64,000 nucleotides of DNA from Candidatus Melainabacteria bacterium (GCA_016716405.1 JADJWK010000002.1:1320766-1384765); one strand, 5' to 3'; counted from the first letter of the stretch, positions 34,417 to 43,285 are shown. The notes: generated by a model not told the origin, from the sequence alone. Numbers and translations: made by a program.

Positions 34417-35403
34417 TTATCGTCCTCCCTGGATATCGAGATCGCGGTCACGGTCTTCTCGGCTCGGGCGTTTTCGTCGTTCTTCCTCTGCTTGCTCAAG
34501 CCTCTCGATGGCTTTCTCGATCTTCTCCAGTAATTCTTTGTGGGTTGATTGGCTTTCGGTGCCAGAAGGTTTGCTGAGGATGTCCTTAATCTCGTCTCTT
34601 CGCTCCTCAAGCTCTTTCTTGGTTTCTTTCAGAGGGTCTCGACGGTCTTTGAGGTCGATCCAGGAAACAAGTGTTCTTGCGATTCCTGCTGCCGACATGA
34701 ACAGTCCGAACGCCGGATTTGCCATGGCTCTTATTTGTGCGTCTGGAATCCAGCGACTTTGGTTCAGATTCTGTGAGCCCCTCTGAGTGTCTTTGTTTCT
34801 CTCGAAGGCAAGCTCATTCCTCTCTATCTTTCTCCAGAGAGCCAGCTCTCTTCGCTCAAGATTTCGTCCGCTGTAGTTTCGCTCGAACTCTTTTTGTCTG
34901 CGCTCGATTGGATGATTCCTGTCGAGCCAGCGGTCGCCGTGCTCCTTCATGGTCTTGTAGTCATCTTTCGAGAAGCGGACCATCTTTCCGTTCGCATTCT
35001 TGCCGAGTACAACTACATGAATGTGGTGATGGTCTGTATTTCGGTGCTCTACTGCGAACCATTTCAAGTCGGTGCCTTTTGCTTCGTTGAGACCTTTCAT
35101 CACCTCCCGGGTGAATTCTCGCGGGTCTTTCGGATTAACATCCGGGGCGAGCGTCAGCTTGTGGATAACGACGCCCCTTGTTTTGAGCGCTCGGAGCGCT
35201 TCTCTTACATCCTTGCCGTCGATTTGATCGCTCTCTTGATTGAAGAACTCTCTTCCTCCCTCCTCCCGGTCTGGTCCTGGTCGGTGCTGGATATATTTGA
35301 TGTGCGCCAGGGCTGTTCCGAAGGCGGTTTGCTTTGCGATACCGAATGAGATACCGCGAAATTTCTTTGAGTTCACCGAGATGTATGAGTGTCTAACAAT
35401 CAT
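34417..35403 (-). CDS. Relaxase / mobilization nuclease (MobA/VirD2-like)
   Basis: A 328-residue protein. The three-His metal site reads EHRNTDHHHIHVVVLG (His at 120, 125-127 and 129), preceded by FAREFTREVMKGL-like helices. Tyr37 or a nearby residue in the N-terminal part (ALAHIKYIQHR) is the likely transesterification Tyr. It would nick oriT and stay covalently attached to the transferred strand. The C-terminal 100 residues are charged and coiled (EKIEKAIERLEQAEEERR). Its start overlaps the small upstream protein's stop by 4 bases (ATGA). The likely oriT is the intergenic region at 35802-36096. Confidence 0.85.
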   Translation of the reverse strand: MIVRHSYISVNSKKFRGISFGIAKQTAFGTALAHIKYIQHRPGPDREEGGREFFNQESDQIDGKDVREALRALKTRGVVIHKLTLAPDVNPKDPREFTREVMKGLNEAKGTDLKWFAVEHRNTDHHHIHVVVLGKNANGKMVRFSKDDYKTMKEHGDRWLDRNHPIERRQKEFERNYSGRNLERRELALWRKIERNELAFERNKDTQRGSQNLNQSRWIPDAQIRAMANPAFGLFMSAAGIARTLVSWIDLKDRRDPLKETKKELEERRDEIKDILSKPSGTESQSTHKELLEKIEKAIERLEQAEEERRKRPSREDRDRDLDIQGGR

Positions 35404-35801
35404 CTCTTGGGTTCCTCAGTAATCTTCTGGATTACCTCTCGTTCCTCTTGAACCAGTCTCTTTCGGAGCTTGGTTTTCGCCTTTGTATTGCAGGCTTCGA
35501 AGAGGCTCTGGGAGTTGTCATCGAGAAGTGACCATTGAAACTCGTAGAGTGTTTCGGTGGCGACGCTCAGTCTATAGAGCATTGCCGCCAGACGATTGGC
35601 AGTGTCCTTGAGTTGGCTGGCGTAGACACTATCGCGCTTCTCATTCTTGATAGCTTCATAGTGTTCGAGATACCAGCGAACAGCCTGTCGCAATATGGTC
35701 CCTTTTTGTTTCCCTTCGAGCTGCGCGACTTGCGCTAGCCTCTCGCGGTCGGTTGATGTAAGGTTTACTTTGTATGGAGTGTAGACTCTGGGTTTTGGCA
35801 T
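35400..35801 (-). CDS. MobC-like / RHH-type relaxosome accessory protein
   Basis: A 133-residue basic protein. The N-terminal 50 residues (YTPYKVNLTSTDRERLAQVAQ, then KGTILRQAVRWYLEHYE) fit a ribbon-helix-helix DNA-binding fold. The remainder is helical (LKDTANRLAAMLYRLSVATETLYE). Its position immediately upstream of the relaxase, with a 4-base overlap, and adjacent to repeats typical of oriT, is that of MobC/TraY-type accessory proteins that bind oriT. Family assignment is by position and fold pattern only. Confidence 0.65.
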   Translation of the reverse strand: MPKPRVYTPYKVNLTSTDRERLAQVAQLEGKQKGTILRQAVRWYLEHYEAIKNEKRDSVYASQLKDTANRLAAMLYRLSVATETLYEFQWSLLDDNSQSLFEACNTKAKTKLRKRLVQEEREVIQKITEEPKR

Positions 35802-36096
35802 GTGACAGCCTCTCTTATTGTTGATGGATAGGCGGTTGGGAAGATCGACAGCCCCTTATCGTGAGAATCGGATGTGGTGGCAGCCCCTTAAACCGTCCGC
35901 CTGAAGGGCGTTTACCGCGCGACGCAGTCTGCGCTTTATCTTGCCTTACCGACTGCGTCGGCGCGGCGATGCCTTCGGCATCAGTGCCAGTGAGTCGCGT
36001 GTACCGCTGTGACCTGGGGGTGTATGTGGTCTGTTCCCACCGGCGTAAATCGAATTAAAATTGATGAATCCTTTTCAGTTTCTGCTTCGCAGATGG
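35802..36096. other. Candidate origin of transfer (oriT) region
   Basis: A gene-free 295-bp region upstream of the relaxosome genes. It has an inverted repeat CGACGCAGTC (35920-35929) / GACTGCGTCG (35951-35960), extended by CCGCG on both flanks. A second hairpin GATGCC-TTC-GGCATC follows at 35968-35982. The direct repeat CAGCCCCTTA occurs twice at about 35849-35890. A GGGGGTG to TGTTCCCAC motif at 36014-36040 has a partner at 37147. No nic site could be identified. Confidence 0.5.
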
Positions 36097-36363
36097 TTAT
36101 TTGTTCAACCGGCTGGAGTGAGATTTGCTTGGTTCGCCGAGGGCTTTGAGCGCAGTTGTTAGTCCACTAATTGCCAGTTGAATTCCTGTAGTGAGCAGAT
36201 TGATTGCTAGAGTGAGCAGCCCCTGGAGGAGAGATCCGGCAATTGCAATTGCTGGTCGGATAACTGAATCCGGGTTTCCTCCGGCGACTGATACCAGTAC
36301 GACTGCCATGAAGAGAAGAAGAAAGATAGGCTCGACTATTGTGGTCAGTGATGGAAATTGCAT
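36097..36363 (-). CDS. Small hydrophobic membrane protein of the mobile element
   Basis: An 88-residue protein with two hydrophobic spans (about residues 8-27, VEPIFLLLFMAVVLVSVAGG, and 36-70, AIAIAGSLLQGLLTLAINLL) and a short basic tail. No family recognised. Small two-span proteins near mobilization genes can be pilin-like or entry-exclusion components; that is conjecture. It lies between the oriT-like region and two excisionase-type genes, all on the same strand. Confidence 0.55.
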   Translation of the reverse strand: MQFPSLTTIVEPIFLLLFMAVVLVSVAGGNPDSVIRPAIAIAGSLLQGLLTLAINLLTTGIQLAISGLTTALKALGEPSKSHSSRLNK

Positions 36364-36445
36364 TTGTCTATTCCTGATTGTTCATTGTTCTGATGAAGAG
36401 GGAAGAGAGCCCAGCCCCTATGAGGAGCTGAGCTATCCAGAATCG

Positions 36446-36673
36446 TTAATCGAACACGATGTCGCACGGGGCGTGGTCAGATCGCGATGCCTCATAGGTG
36501 TGCTTGCGGATGAACTTTCGCAACTCTGCGATTGAGATCAGATTCCGCTTCTTGATGCGCACCAGTGAGAGGCGTCGTGTCTTGATCAGCCACCATACTT
36601 CGTGAGTTGGGATGCTGAGAAGGTCAGCTGCTTCAGGTATGCTGACGAGCGAGAGTTCTAGAAGTTTGTCCAT
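36446..36673 (-). CDS. HTH_17 / excisionase-type DNA-binding protein
   Basis: A 75-residue protein. The HTH pattern reads LVSIPEAADLLSIPTHEVWWLIKTRRLSLVRIKKRNLISIAELRKFI, typical of MerR-like HTH_17 excisionases. Such proteins act in recombination directionality or regulate element genes. It is the second of two such genes in a row. No integrase is near, so regulation of the downstream mobilization operon is an alternative role. Confidence 0.75.
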   Translation of the reverse strand: MDKLLELSLVSIPEAADLLSIPTHEVWWLIKTRRLSLVRIKKRNLISIAELRKFIRKHTYEASRSDHAPCDIVFD

Positions 36674-36714
36674 ACTTCTACTCCATTGTTTTGCTTTGAT
36701 AGGGATGGAACGAG

Positions 36715-36945
36715 CTAAGCTCTAGAGAAGCCGCTTTCAGTGCGGCGCTCAATAAACGCGTCCAAATCAGACTTCTTGTACTTGACCAGTCGGCCAATCT
36801 TCACAACAGGCAGATCATATCGCCGAGTGCATTTCCAGACGGCGAGCGTGTGCTCTGTCACACCGAGGTACTCCGCAGCCTGACGGCGCGAAAGCAGCTC
36901 GGAACGAAACGAGCTCGTAGCCGAGGCAGTATTCGGTTGTTCCAT
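36715..36945 (-). CDS. HTH_17 / excisionase-type DNA-binding protein
   Basis: A 76-residue protein. LLSRRQAAEYLGVTEHTLAVWKCTR, then DLPVVKIGRLVKYKKSDLDAFIERR is a clear HTH_17 domain. It is the first gene of the minus-strand mobilization cluster. The motif at 37147-37170 lies about 200 bp upstream and may be part of its control region. Function as excisionase (Xis) or transcription regulator cannot be separated by sequence. Confidence 0.8.
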   Translation of the reverse strand: MEQPNTASATSSFRSELLSRRQAAEYLGVTEHTLAVWKCTRRYDLPVVKIGRLVKYKKSDLDAFIERRTESGFSRA

Positions 36946-37146
36946 TGTTCTTATCCTTGCGAATAGTTCGCTGTTGGACCCTGCTCAGTCAGTGACGTGT
37001 TAAAGGCAGGGTGTTGAAAAAGATGATTGAAGAAAAATAGCTGCAGCGAAAAGCGAGAAGGTGGTTTAGCAGTTTGAACAGAAGCGTATCTGCAGATAGG
37101 CTCTGGGTTGAATCAGGTCGCTAATTGCCAACCTTCATGAAAGACT

Positions 37147-37170
37147 GTGGGGGTGCGTGTTTGTTCCCAC
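37147..37170. promoter_or_regulatory. Repeated GTGGGGGTG to TGTTCCCAC motif (partner at 36014-36040)
   Basis: GTGGG and CCCAC flank a T/G-rich centre, and a near copy with two extra bases lies at 36014-36040. Each copy is upstream of a group of minus-strand element genes (36945 and 35801). It may be an operator or transfer-related site; no protein can be assigned. Confidence 0.4.
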
Positions 37171-37237
37171 AATTCCTATTCTATACTCCGAGGTGCATTT
37201 TTGTACTGGGGAAAAGGATAGGATTCAAGGTGGTGAG

Positions 37238-37729
37238 TTAGAGATATTCTTCGTGGTCTTCGTCGAATCTTAGAGTACTGGCAAATTTTATGAAGGCTTC
37301 AATGCTATCTCGAGAAGAGCTCTGGTGAAAGGCCTGAGAAATTTCAAGCTTCGGCCAGTCTAGGAAGAAAGATACAATTACAATAAGCCGTGGATGGTGT
37401 TTATTGAGATAGTGACTGACATTGTCGATTAAAGGCCAACCTTCCTCTCTCTCATTCATTGAGTGCATGTAGTAAGGCAGAATCCTTTGTCCTTTGGGTT
37501 CATCGTGTTTAAATTCACCCAAATAGTAAATAGCTGAGACTCTGTCAATTCCAGTAAACTCCGGTGGCAATCCCGCATATTTGAGTGAGCGGAGGCTATA
37601 GAAATGTTTGGTATCAGTACCCTCGGGCATTGAAATGAGATAATGTTTACTGTTCCAGTCTGGAGGCGAAATATCCCTTCCAGCCAGAGGACCTCCAACG
37701 TACTTACTATGTTGCAGTGTGAGTTTCAT
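37238..37729 (-). CDS. Hypothetical protein
   Basis: A 163-residue protein with no recognised domain. It has mixed alpha/beta character, no signal peptide and no membrane segment (LRSLKYAGLPPEFTGIDR, HPRLIVIVSFFLDWPKLEIS). The ATG follows AAGGAACAACA. It lies between the excisionase-type genes and the Mrr-type nuclease within the accessory region and has low-GC codon use like its neighbours. Function unknown. Confidence 0.5.
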   Translation of the reverse strand: MKLTLQHSKYVGGPLAGRDISPPDWNSKHYLISMPEGTDTKHFYSLRSLKYAGLPPEFTGIDRVSAIYYLGEFKHDEPKGQRILPYYMHSMNEREEGWPLIDNVSHYLNKHHPRLIVIVSFFLDWPKLEISQAFHQSSSRDSIEAFIKFASTLRFDEDHEEYL

Positions 37730-38141
37730 TGTTGTTCCTTACAGTTATACTTCAACCGAGATTCATTTTACCCCCTGCTTATCGCAGAGAACGTTATCGG
37801 TATCTCTCAAGAAGTTATTTTCATATATTTCGTGGCGATCAACCCCCGCCAGCTTTCCGCAAAGGGCGTTTAGAGAAGAGTCTCTCTAAGAGGCTCTTTG
37901 ATAGGGAATTTTTCTCAAACCGAGTACAGGCAGTTCACAGGAAGATTGTGAGCGAAGTCTTGCTTCTTCCCGGGTAGTCTGGTTGTGAAGGTTCTCGTTT
38001 TGGTGTGGTAGAAGTTCCTATAGGCATCCATATGAGTCTGAGCTGCGAATTGTCAAGGTCGGGAGGTATCAATTAGTGGCTCTTTCCAGAACGCTCTATA
38101 ATCTCAGGATAGTCTTGAGCATATCGGAGTCACTCAGATAA
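37730..38141. other. 412-bp divergent intergenic region
   Basis: No gene was supported. It should carry promoters for the hypothetical gene on the left and the Mrr-type gene on the right. No distinctive motif was seen. Confidence 0.5.
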
Positions 38142-39158
38142 ATGGCAGAGTCGAAGAATCTCAGTGAAGTTCGCAGGAGGCTGTCATTCCTATACACCAG
38201 CATTGAGAAAGTGCCCGAGCTAGGAGGAATTGACGCACAGCATTTTCTAGTAGAGTTGCTTCATTTAGCCGCGTACCTTTTCAAAAGGAGAGGTTTGTCC
38301 GGTCCTCAAGCTGCTATCTTTGCTGAATTAATCATGAATACCGTAGATATATCGGATGACGATCTGGTCGAGTTCCTATCAGAGCTTAGGTGTTTGGTCA
38401 GGGAGTTTGGAAACTTCTTCTCAAACCCTCCCATGGAGTTATTCTTGATCTTACTTCAGTACGACAAGATACATGCTTCTTCCTACGCGACGCAGCTCAA
38501 GGAGTTGTACAGTTCGGTAGCTAAGAATGCTCTTCAAGCTTCTGTTTGGCGTGCCGGTGATGAGCGGGGCACTTATCGAGTCTTGACCTTGCCTAAATCG
38601 GAAGAATTCCAGAAGGCGCTGAATATTCTTGAGGAGACATGGTGTTTAACGACACGGAAGAAACCAAGCAAAAAGTTAAGTGTCACCGACAGTGAGGCGA
38701 GAGCCAAGATCGTAGAGTATATCGGTAGTCATTGCCGTGCAGAAATCTTTGCTGATTCTAGCCAAACTGACCAGATGATCAGCTTGCTGGACTTAAATCC
38801 TAGGGATTTTGAGTTGTTAATAGGCCGCCTCTTCGAGCTGCTTGGGTTCCGAACTGAAGTGACCCGGCAAAGTAGGGACGGTGGTATTGATTGTATCGCC
38901 GTCGACTATAGACCTATGCTGGGAGGGAAAATTGTCATACAAGTGAAACGGTTTTCTGGAGTTGTCGGAGTAACAACAATCAGAGAACTCTATGGCGTAA
39001 TGCAGCATTTACGAGCGAACAAGGGAATTGTAATTACAACTGGAGGATATTCGAAATCTGCAACGTCTTTTGCTCAAAACAAGCCAATGGAGCTAATTGA
39101 CGGCGATGCCCTGTTGTCACAGCTTCGAAGAGTAGGCCTCAACAAGTACTACATCTGA
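38142..39158 (+). CDS. Mrr-type restriction endonuclease-like protein
   Basis: A 338-residue protein. The C-terminal third is a PD-(D/E)xK Mrr-cat domain: FELLIGRLFELLGFRTEVTRQSRDGGIDCIAVD, then GGKIVIQVKRFSG, which supplies the Asp and the QxK catalytic residues near 246-266, and GIVITTGGYSKSA. The N-terminal 200 residues are helical and not recognised; they may be the recognition or sensor part. Mrr family members cut modified DNA (type IV restriction) or act in abortive defense. It stands alone on the plus strand between minus-strand genes. A weak hairpin (GTAGG / CCTAC followed by TTTT) at 39183-39202 could terminate it. Confidence 0.8.
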   Translation: MAESKNLSEVRRRLSFLYTSIEKVPELGGIDAQHFLVELLHLAAYLFKRRGLSGPQAAIFAELIMNTVDISDDDLVEFLSELRCLVREFGNFFSNPPMELFLILLQYDKIHASSYATQLKELYSSVAKNALQASVWRAGDERGTYRVLTLPKSEEFQKALNILEETWCLTTRKKPSKKLSVTDSEARAKIVEYIGSHCRAEIFADSSQTDQMISLLDLNPRDFELLIGRLFELLGFRTEVTRQSRDGGIDCIAVDYRPMLGGKIVIQVKRFSGVVGVTTIRELYGVMQHLRANKGIVITTGGYSKSATSFAQNKPMELIDGDALLSQLRRVGLNKYYI

Positions 39159-39356
39159 TATCAGACTGGATAGAAATCCATTGTAGGTAAATTCCTACTT
39201 TTCATGCCGTAGCCGGGAGTTATATTCGGTAGCTTTCGTGAAGTTCGTTTATATAACTAATCGGTTTACAATAGAGAGTCTAGGTCGCGACAATCGTGGG
39301 ATCAGTCCGAGCTAGCATATCCCTACACTACATTGAAGGCAGCTCTTCAGATTGGC

Positions 39357-41888
39357 TCAAAAGAACTCCCAGCCAACTCCTGCTCCGCCGACTGGGCCAA
39401 TTGGGGCAGACACCGGTTGTGATACCGCAGCAGCGTAGCGAACGCGCGAGGATCTCGACTTATATGCTATGGCTGCTCCAACTGCCACCTGGGAACCGTA
39501 AATTCCGGTTCCCAGGCTGACGGTCATTTTTCCTGGTCTTGGATCGCGCATTGCTGTGACCATAGCGGCAACTCCAGCAATTCCACCATAGGAGTTTCGT
39601 CTGATTCTGGTTATCCGGCTGTTCAAGTCATTGACCCTGCCGTCGGTATAGGCTATAGACTGGAGGTATCGTTGATTGGTAAAGTTGTTCGCCTGCTCGA
39701 CTCCTTGCGCTACCTGGTTGTCGGTATATGTGATGGATGTTTGAAGTCCTGCTGCAACCTGTCGATTGGTGAACGCGTTGGCCTCGTTCAGCGTGTCGGC
39801 TCCTGCTGTCTGTAGTTGGCTCACGTTTACGGCATCGGTAGAACCGACTCCTGCGGCTACATTAGTCACTCTGCGCTCACTTCCTATACTACCCACCGAG
39901 ACGGTATTGATTTGATCCGCAACCGAATCACTTCCAAGTGCGACACTATTTGTGGATAGTGCTCTTGCTCCGTCGCCGATAGCTGTGGAGTTGCCAGCGA
40001 GTGCTTGAGCGTTTTGCCCGTATGCAGATGCGTTTGTTGCGGTTGCTTGTGCTCCATCGCCAACTGCAGTCGTGCTGAAGTGCGTAGCCTGTGCATTCAA
40101 ACCGATGGCCGTTGAGGCTTGTCCTGACGCAAGGGCTCCGGTGCCTCCGGCGAAGCTATCGGTACCGGTGGCTCTGGCATTCAAACCGAGTGCTGTTGAG
40201 CTCTGTCCGGATGCCTGAGCAAAGCTCCCGAGGGCAGTACTATCGGCGGCGGCTGCTGTGCTATTTTGTCCTACCGCGGTGGATCTAATTGCTTGAGCCT
40301 GGCTACCTGCCCCCAGGGCGCTAGCTGCGAATGCAGTTGCGCGGGAGTTGTCTCCATAGGCTGCGGATGATTCGCCAGTCGCCTGTGAAATTGTTCCAAC
40401 GGCCGTACTAAATGGTCCTGTTGCTCTGGTTCGTTCTCCGATAGCCGTCGCTCGAGCACCAATTGCTTGAGCATCGCTGCCTACCGCTGTAGTAGACAAC
40501 CCTTGCGCCTGAGCCAGACTGCCTACTGCGGTGCTAACGAAGCCACTAGCAGAAGCTCGCTCTCCCAGGGCCGTTGCCTGCGCATCTGTTGCCTGGGCAT
40601 TGAATCCGAGCGAGGTAGACTGTTGCCCAGTTGCCTGTGCAAAACTTCCCAGCGCTGCACCGTCCTCAGCTGAGGCTGTGCTGTTCTGACCCAGGGCCGT
40701 AGATCTCGTTGCTTGAGCCTGACTCCCTGCTCCTATTGCTGTTGCAGCAAACGCAGTAGCTCTTGAGTTATCACCATAAGCTGCAGATGATTCGCCAGTA
40801 GCTTGTGAAATGGTACCCATGGCGGTGCTGAAAGATCCAGTTGCGGTACTTCTCTCACCTACGCTGGTACTGCGAGGACCGGTTGCCTGAGCAAAACTTC
40901 CAACAGCGGTACTATCGGCGGCGGCCGCAGTGCTATTTTGTCCTACTGCAGTGGATCTAACTCCTTGAGCCTGGCTACCTGCTCCTAGGGCGCTAGCTGC
41001 GAACGCAGTAGCACGTGAGTTGTCTCCATATGCAGCGGATGACTCGCCTGTAGCTTGTGAGATCGTTCCAACGGCCGTACTGAAAGGGCCTGTCGCTCTG
41101 GTCCTCTCTCCTACAGCAGTTGCTCGAGCGCCAATAGCTTGAGCATCGCTGCCGACTGCTGTGGTCGATAGTCCTTGTGCCTGAGCTAGACTTCCTACTG
41201 CGGTGCTTACAAAGCCACTGGCAGAAGCTCGTTCCCCCAGGGCCGTTGCCTGCGCATCTGTTGCCTGGGCATTGAATCCTAGAGAAGTAGCTTGTTGTCC
41301 AGTTGCCTGTGCAAAGCTTCCCAGCGCTGCACTGTCTGCTGCTGATGCGGTGCTGTTTTGACCCACTGCTGTTGATCTGATGTCTTGAGCCTGGCTTCCG
41401 GCGCCTAGTGCAGTAGCAGCAAACGCTGTTGCTCTTGAGTTATCGCCATAAGCTGCAGATGATTCTCCGGTAGCCTGAGATATTGTTCCGACTGCGGTAC
41501 TGAAGGGACCAGTTGCCCTTGTTCTTTCTCCTACAGCAGTTGCTCTTGCTCCGGTTGATTGAGCGTCGCTACCGACAGCGGTAGTCGAGAGACCGGGTGC
41601 TTGGGTTAGACTTCCTAGCGCTGTACTGTTATTTCCTGTTGCGGAACTGTTAGCTCCGAATGCTGTGCTGTTCGTGCCTGGTGCCGTACTATTAAGTCCT
41701 ATGGAAGAGGCGTTAGTACCACCTGTGGTATTTCCATAACCGGAGGGACCTTGAATGTTTGTACCGCCAGCACCGTTTCCGAGTAGAGTTTCCCCTTTTG
41801 CCAGCGGGCAGGTGACCAATTGGATGAGCAGCATGAGCCAGACCAGGCAGGTTCGGTATGCAGTGAAATGAACTCTAAGTTTCGACAT
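39357..41888 (-). CDS. Trimeric autotransporter adhesin (YadA-like)
   Basis: About 843 residues from the ATG at 41888 (AGAGG upstream; a start at 41906 is also open). It has an N-terminal signal peptide (RTCLVWLMLLIQLVTCPLAKGE). About 550 residues of head repeats follow in the 14-residue YadA/Hep_Hag pattern (STAVGxxSxATGxxSTAxG), arranged in long near-identical blocks. A stalk follows (GVGSTDAVNVSQLQTAGADTL and coiled coil), then a C-terminal membrane anchor of about 95 residues ending in Phe (VGGAGVGWEFF). It would trimerise, insert in the outer membrane and mediate adhesion. It shows that the host has an outer membrane. Confidence 0.93.
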   Translation of the reverse strand: MSKLRVHFTAYRTCLVWLMLLIQLVTCPLAKGETLLGNGAGGTNIQGPSGYGNTTGGTNASSIGLNSTAPGTNSTAFGANSSATGNNSTALGSLTQAPGLSTTAVGSDAQSTGARATAVGERTRATGPFSTAVGTISQATGESSAAYGDNSRATAFAATALGAGSQAQDIRSTAVGQNSTASAADSAALGSFAQATGQQATSLGFNAQATDAQATALGERASASGFVSTAVGSLAQAQGLSTTAVGSDAQAIGARATAVGERTRATGPFSTAVGTISQATGESSAAYGDNSRATAFAASALGAGSQAQGVRSTAVGQNSTAAAADSTAVGSFAQATGPRSTSVGERSTATGSFSTAMGTISQATGESSAAYGDNSRATAFAATAIGAGSQAQATRSTALGQNSTASAEDGAALGSFAQATGQQSTSLGFNAQATDAQATALGERASASGFVSTAVGSLAQAQGLSTTAVGSDAQAIGARATAIGERTRATGPFSTAVGTISQATGESSAAYGDNSRATAFAASALGAGSQAQAIRSTAVGQNSTAAAADSTALGSFAQASGQSSTALGLNARATGTDSFAGGTGALASGQASTAIGLNAQATHFSTTAVGDGAQATATNASAYGQNAQALAGNSTAIGDGARALSTNSVALGSDSVADQINTVSVGSIGSERRVTNVAAGVGSTDAVNVSQLQTAGADTLNEANAFTNRQVAAGLQTSITYTDNQVAQGVEQANNFTNQRYLQSIAYTDGRVNDLNSRITRIRRNSYGGIAGVAAMVTAMRDPRPGKMTVSLGTGIYGSQVAVGAAIAYKSRSSRVRYAAAVSQPVSAPIGPVGGAGVGWEFF

Positions 41889-42185
41889 AGTAAAGCAACC
41901 TCTCATAGATTAAGGCAGGCTTTATTGTCTATTCCTATAGTAATTAAGTCACCTCAATGCCAAGAGGTTTGGTGTTGAGTGGTTCCGAGAAGTAGCAATA
42001 TGAGCTGGATCTATTTATTTTTGCTTTTTGCTTCGCACTGAAATTTAATCCAACTAGTCAATATTTGAGGAGCTACTGCACGTATCTTGCAGTCAGAGAC
42101 CGCGCCTTGAGCTGAAAAGTTGGTAGGACCACGAGCCATGATTATGACAAGTGATTTGACAGACACTTTGATTCGGTGTCGTCGT

Positions 42186-42632
42186 ATGATGAAGCTTGTG
42201 AAGTTGATTGTGATAGCATCCATCCTCGCTCTGCAAGTCTTTAGCGCTGCTTCGGCGAAGGACGCATATGTAGCGACGATTGCGCCCGACTTGAAGGTGG
42301 TAAGTGCTGAGTTTGGGGCGTTTCCGGCAGATAAGGGGCCGGGAGAGCGGAAAGGGAGAGATGTTGTTTTCAAAAGGACCAACCATGTAAAGGAAGTCGG
42401 ATTCTCTTACGGCTGGCGGATCAAGCTGGACACTCCCCGTAAATCAGTGCGGGTCTATGAAATCTGGGATGACCGCGAGTCGAAGCCTGGTAAGGGCGAG
42501 TCTGTCGAAATTGTCGATGGCTATATTTATCAAGACTGGGATGTCGTGATGGGAACCCGGAAAGGGAAGCATACCGTCGAGGTATTTCTCGCGGGGGTGC
42601 CGGTCAAGAAGTTCGTCTATTTTGTTCACTGA
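42186..42632 (+). CDS. Small exported hypothetical protein
   Basis: About 148 residues from the Met pair at 42186, which directly precedes a signal peptide (KLVKLIVIASILALQVFSAASA, cleaved before KDAY). Longer starts at 42120-42144 would hide the signal. The mature part is about 125 residues, beta-rich, with no recognised family (FGAFPADKGPGERKGRDVVF, YGWRIKLDTPRKSVRVYEIW). No clear ribosome site marks the start. It is convergent with the two candidate immunity genes. Confidence 0.55.
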   Translation: MMKLVKLIVIASILALQVFSAASAKDAYVATIAPDLKVVSAEFGAFPADKGPGERKGRDVVFKRTNHVKEVGFSYGWRIKLDTPRKSVRVYEIWDDRESKPGKGESVEIVDGYIYQDWDVVMGTRKGKHTVEVFLAGVPVKKFVYFVH

Positions 42633-42672
42633 GAAGCGCAGAATTAGAAAGACATGAGCTGTTTTTGAAGGT

Positions 42673-42936
42673 TCAGAAGCTCAGCTTCTTAGTTTCGACT
42701 TTCTCGCTCCCATCGGAGTATCGAAGGATTGTGCTAATTTTTCCTGGAGCCAGCTCAGGGTTCTTGTCCATCACCTTTCTCTTGACCAGATCGTAAGCGG
42801 GGTGATCGACTGGATACTCTCTTCTTGATTGACCATTCACCACATGCACGATTTTCTCGTCCTCTGCCCTTATGGATATGGTCTCCCAGAATACGGTGCG
42901 TATCTGATTACTGTCAGAGGAAGAGCTATTTGTCAT
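42673..42936 (-). CDS. Small protein, candidate immunity paralog 2
   Basis: An 87-residue soluble protein. It is clearly related to the gene just upstream: both share a W-E-S or W-E-T-I-S strand, an R-V-V-N-G or H-V-V-N-G turn, an EYxxDxPxY motif and ELAPGKI or DLAPGKI. It overlaps the upstream gene by 11 bases, so the two are co-translated. Tandem related small genes immediately behind a large toxin-like gene are typical of polymorphic toxin immunity clusters; the role is inferred. No signal peptide. Confidence 0.6.
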   Translation of the reverse strand: MTNSSSSDSNQIRTVFWETISIRAEDEKIVHVVNGQSRREYPVDHPAYDLVKRKVMDKNPELAPGKISTILRYSDGSEKVETKKLSF

Positions 42937-43285
42937 TCAACTTTCCATATTCCTTCGTCGTGATCTCAACGCGTCCCCCTTTGTACATTTGGCGAAAGCA
43001 GATTTTTCCAGGGGCAAGGTCTGGGAAAGTTTCTCTAAGCTTCTCTACAATCTGAGGGTAGCGCGGATCATCTGAATAATATTCGAATTTGTTAGTTCCG
43101 TTGACGACCCTTACTATGCGGCCATCGGCCTCATTCATCGATGCGGATTCCCAGAGAACTGGATGCTCTTCTGGTGGCTTACCGTCGTCTTCCAGTTTGA
43201 TCTCTCCTCGCATAATTTTAGCGAGCATGGAGTTGTCGTCAGGGCCGAACGCTTTTGACTTGTTATCTTTTGCATCTTCTGACAT
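42926..43285 (-). CDS. Small protein, candidate immunity paralog 1
   Basis: A 119-residue acidic protein that starts at the base directly after the stop of the toxin-like gene, implying translational coupling. Its core (HPVLWESASMNEADGRIVRVVNGTNKFEYYSDDP, then FPDLAPGKICFRQMYKGG) is shared with the next gene. No known domain was recognised. Direct adjacency and duplication fit an immunity or chaperone function for the upstream protein, which is inference. Confidence 0.6.
   Translation of the reverse strand: MSEDAKDNKSKAFGPDDNSMLAKIMRGEIKLEDDGKPPEEHPVLWESASMNEADGRIVRVVNGTNKFEYYSDDPRYPQIVEKLRETFPDLAPGKICFRQMYKGGRVEITTKEYGKLNDK

Noticed and set aside
37729..37977. 82-codon plus-strand frame between 37.7 and 38.0 kb
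   Set aside because: No ribosome site, no motif, and it overlaps the promoter region of flanking divergent genes.
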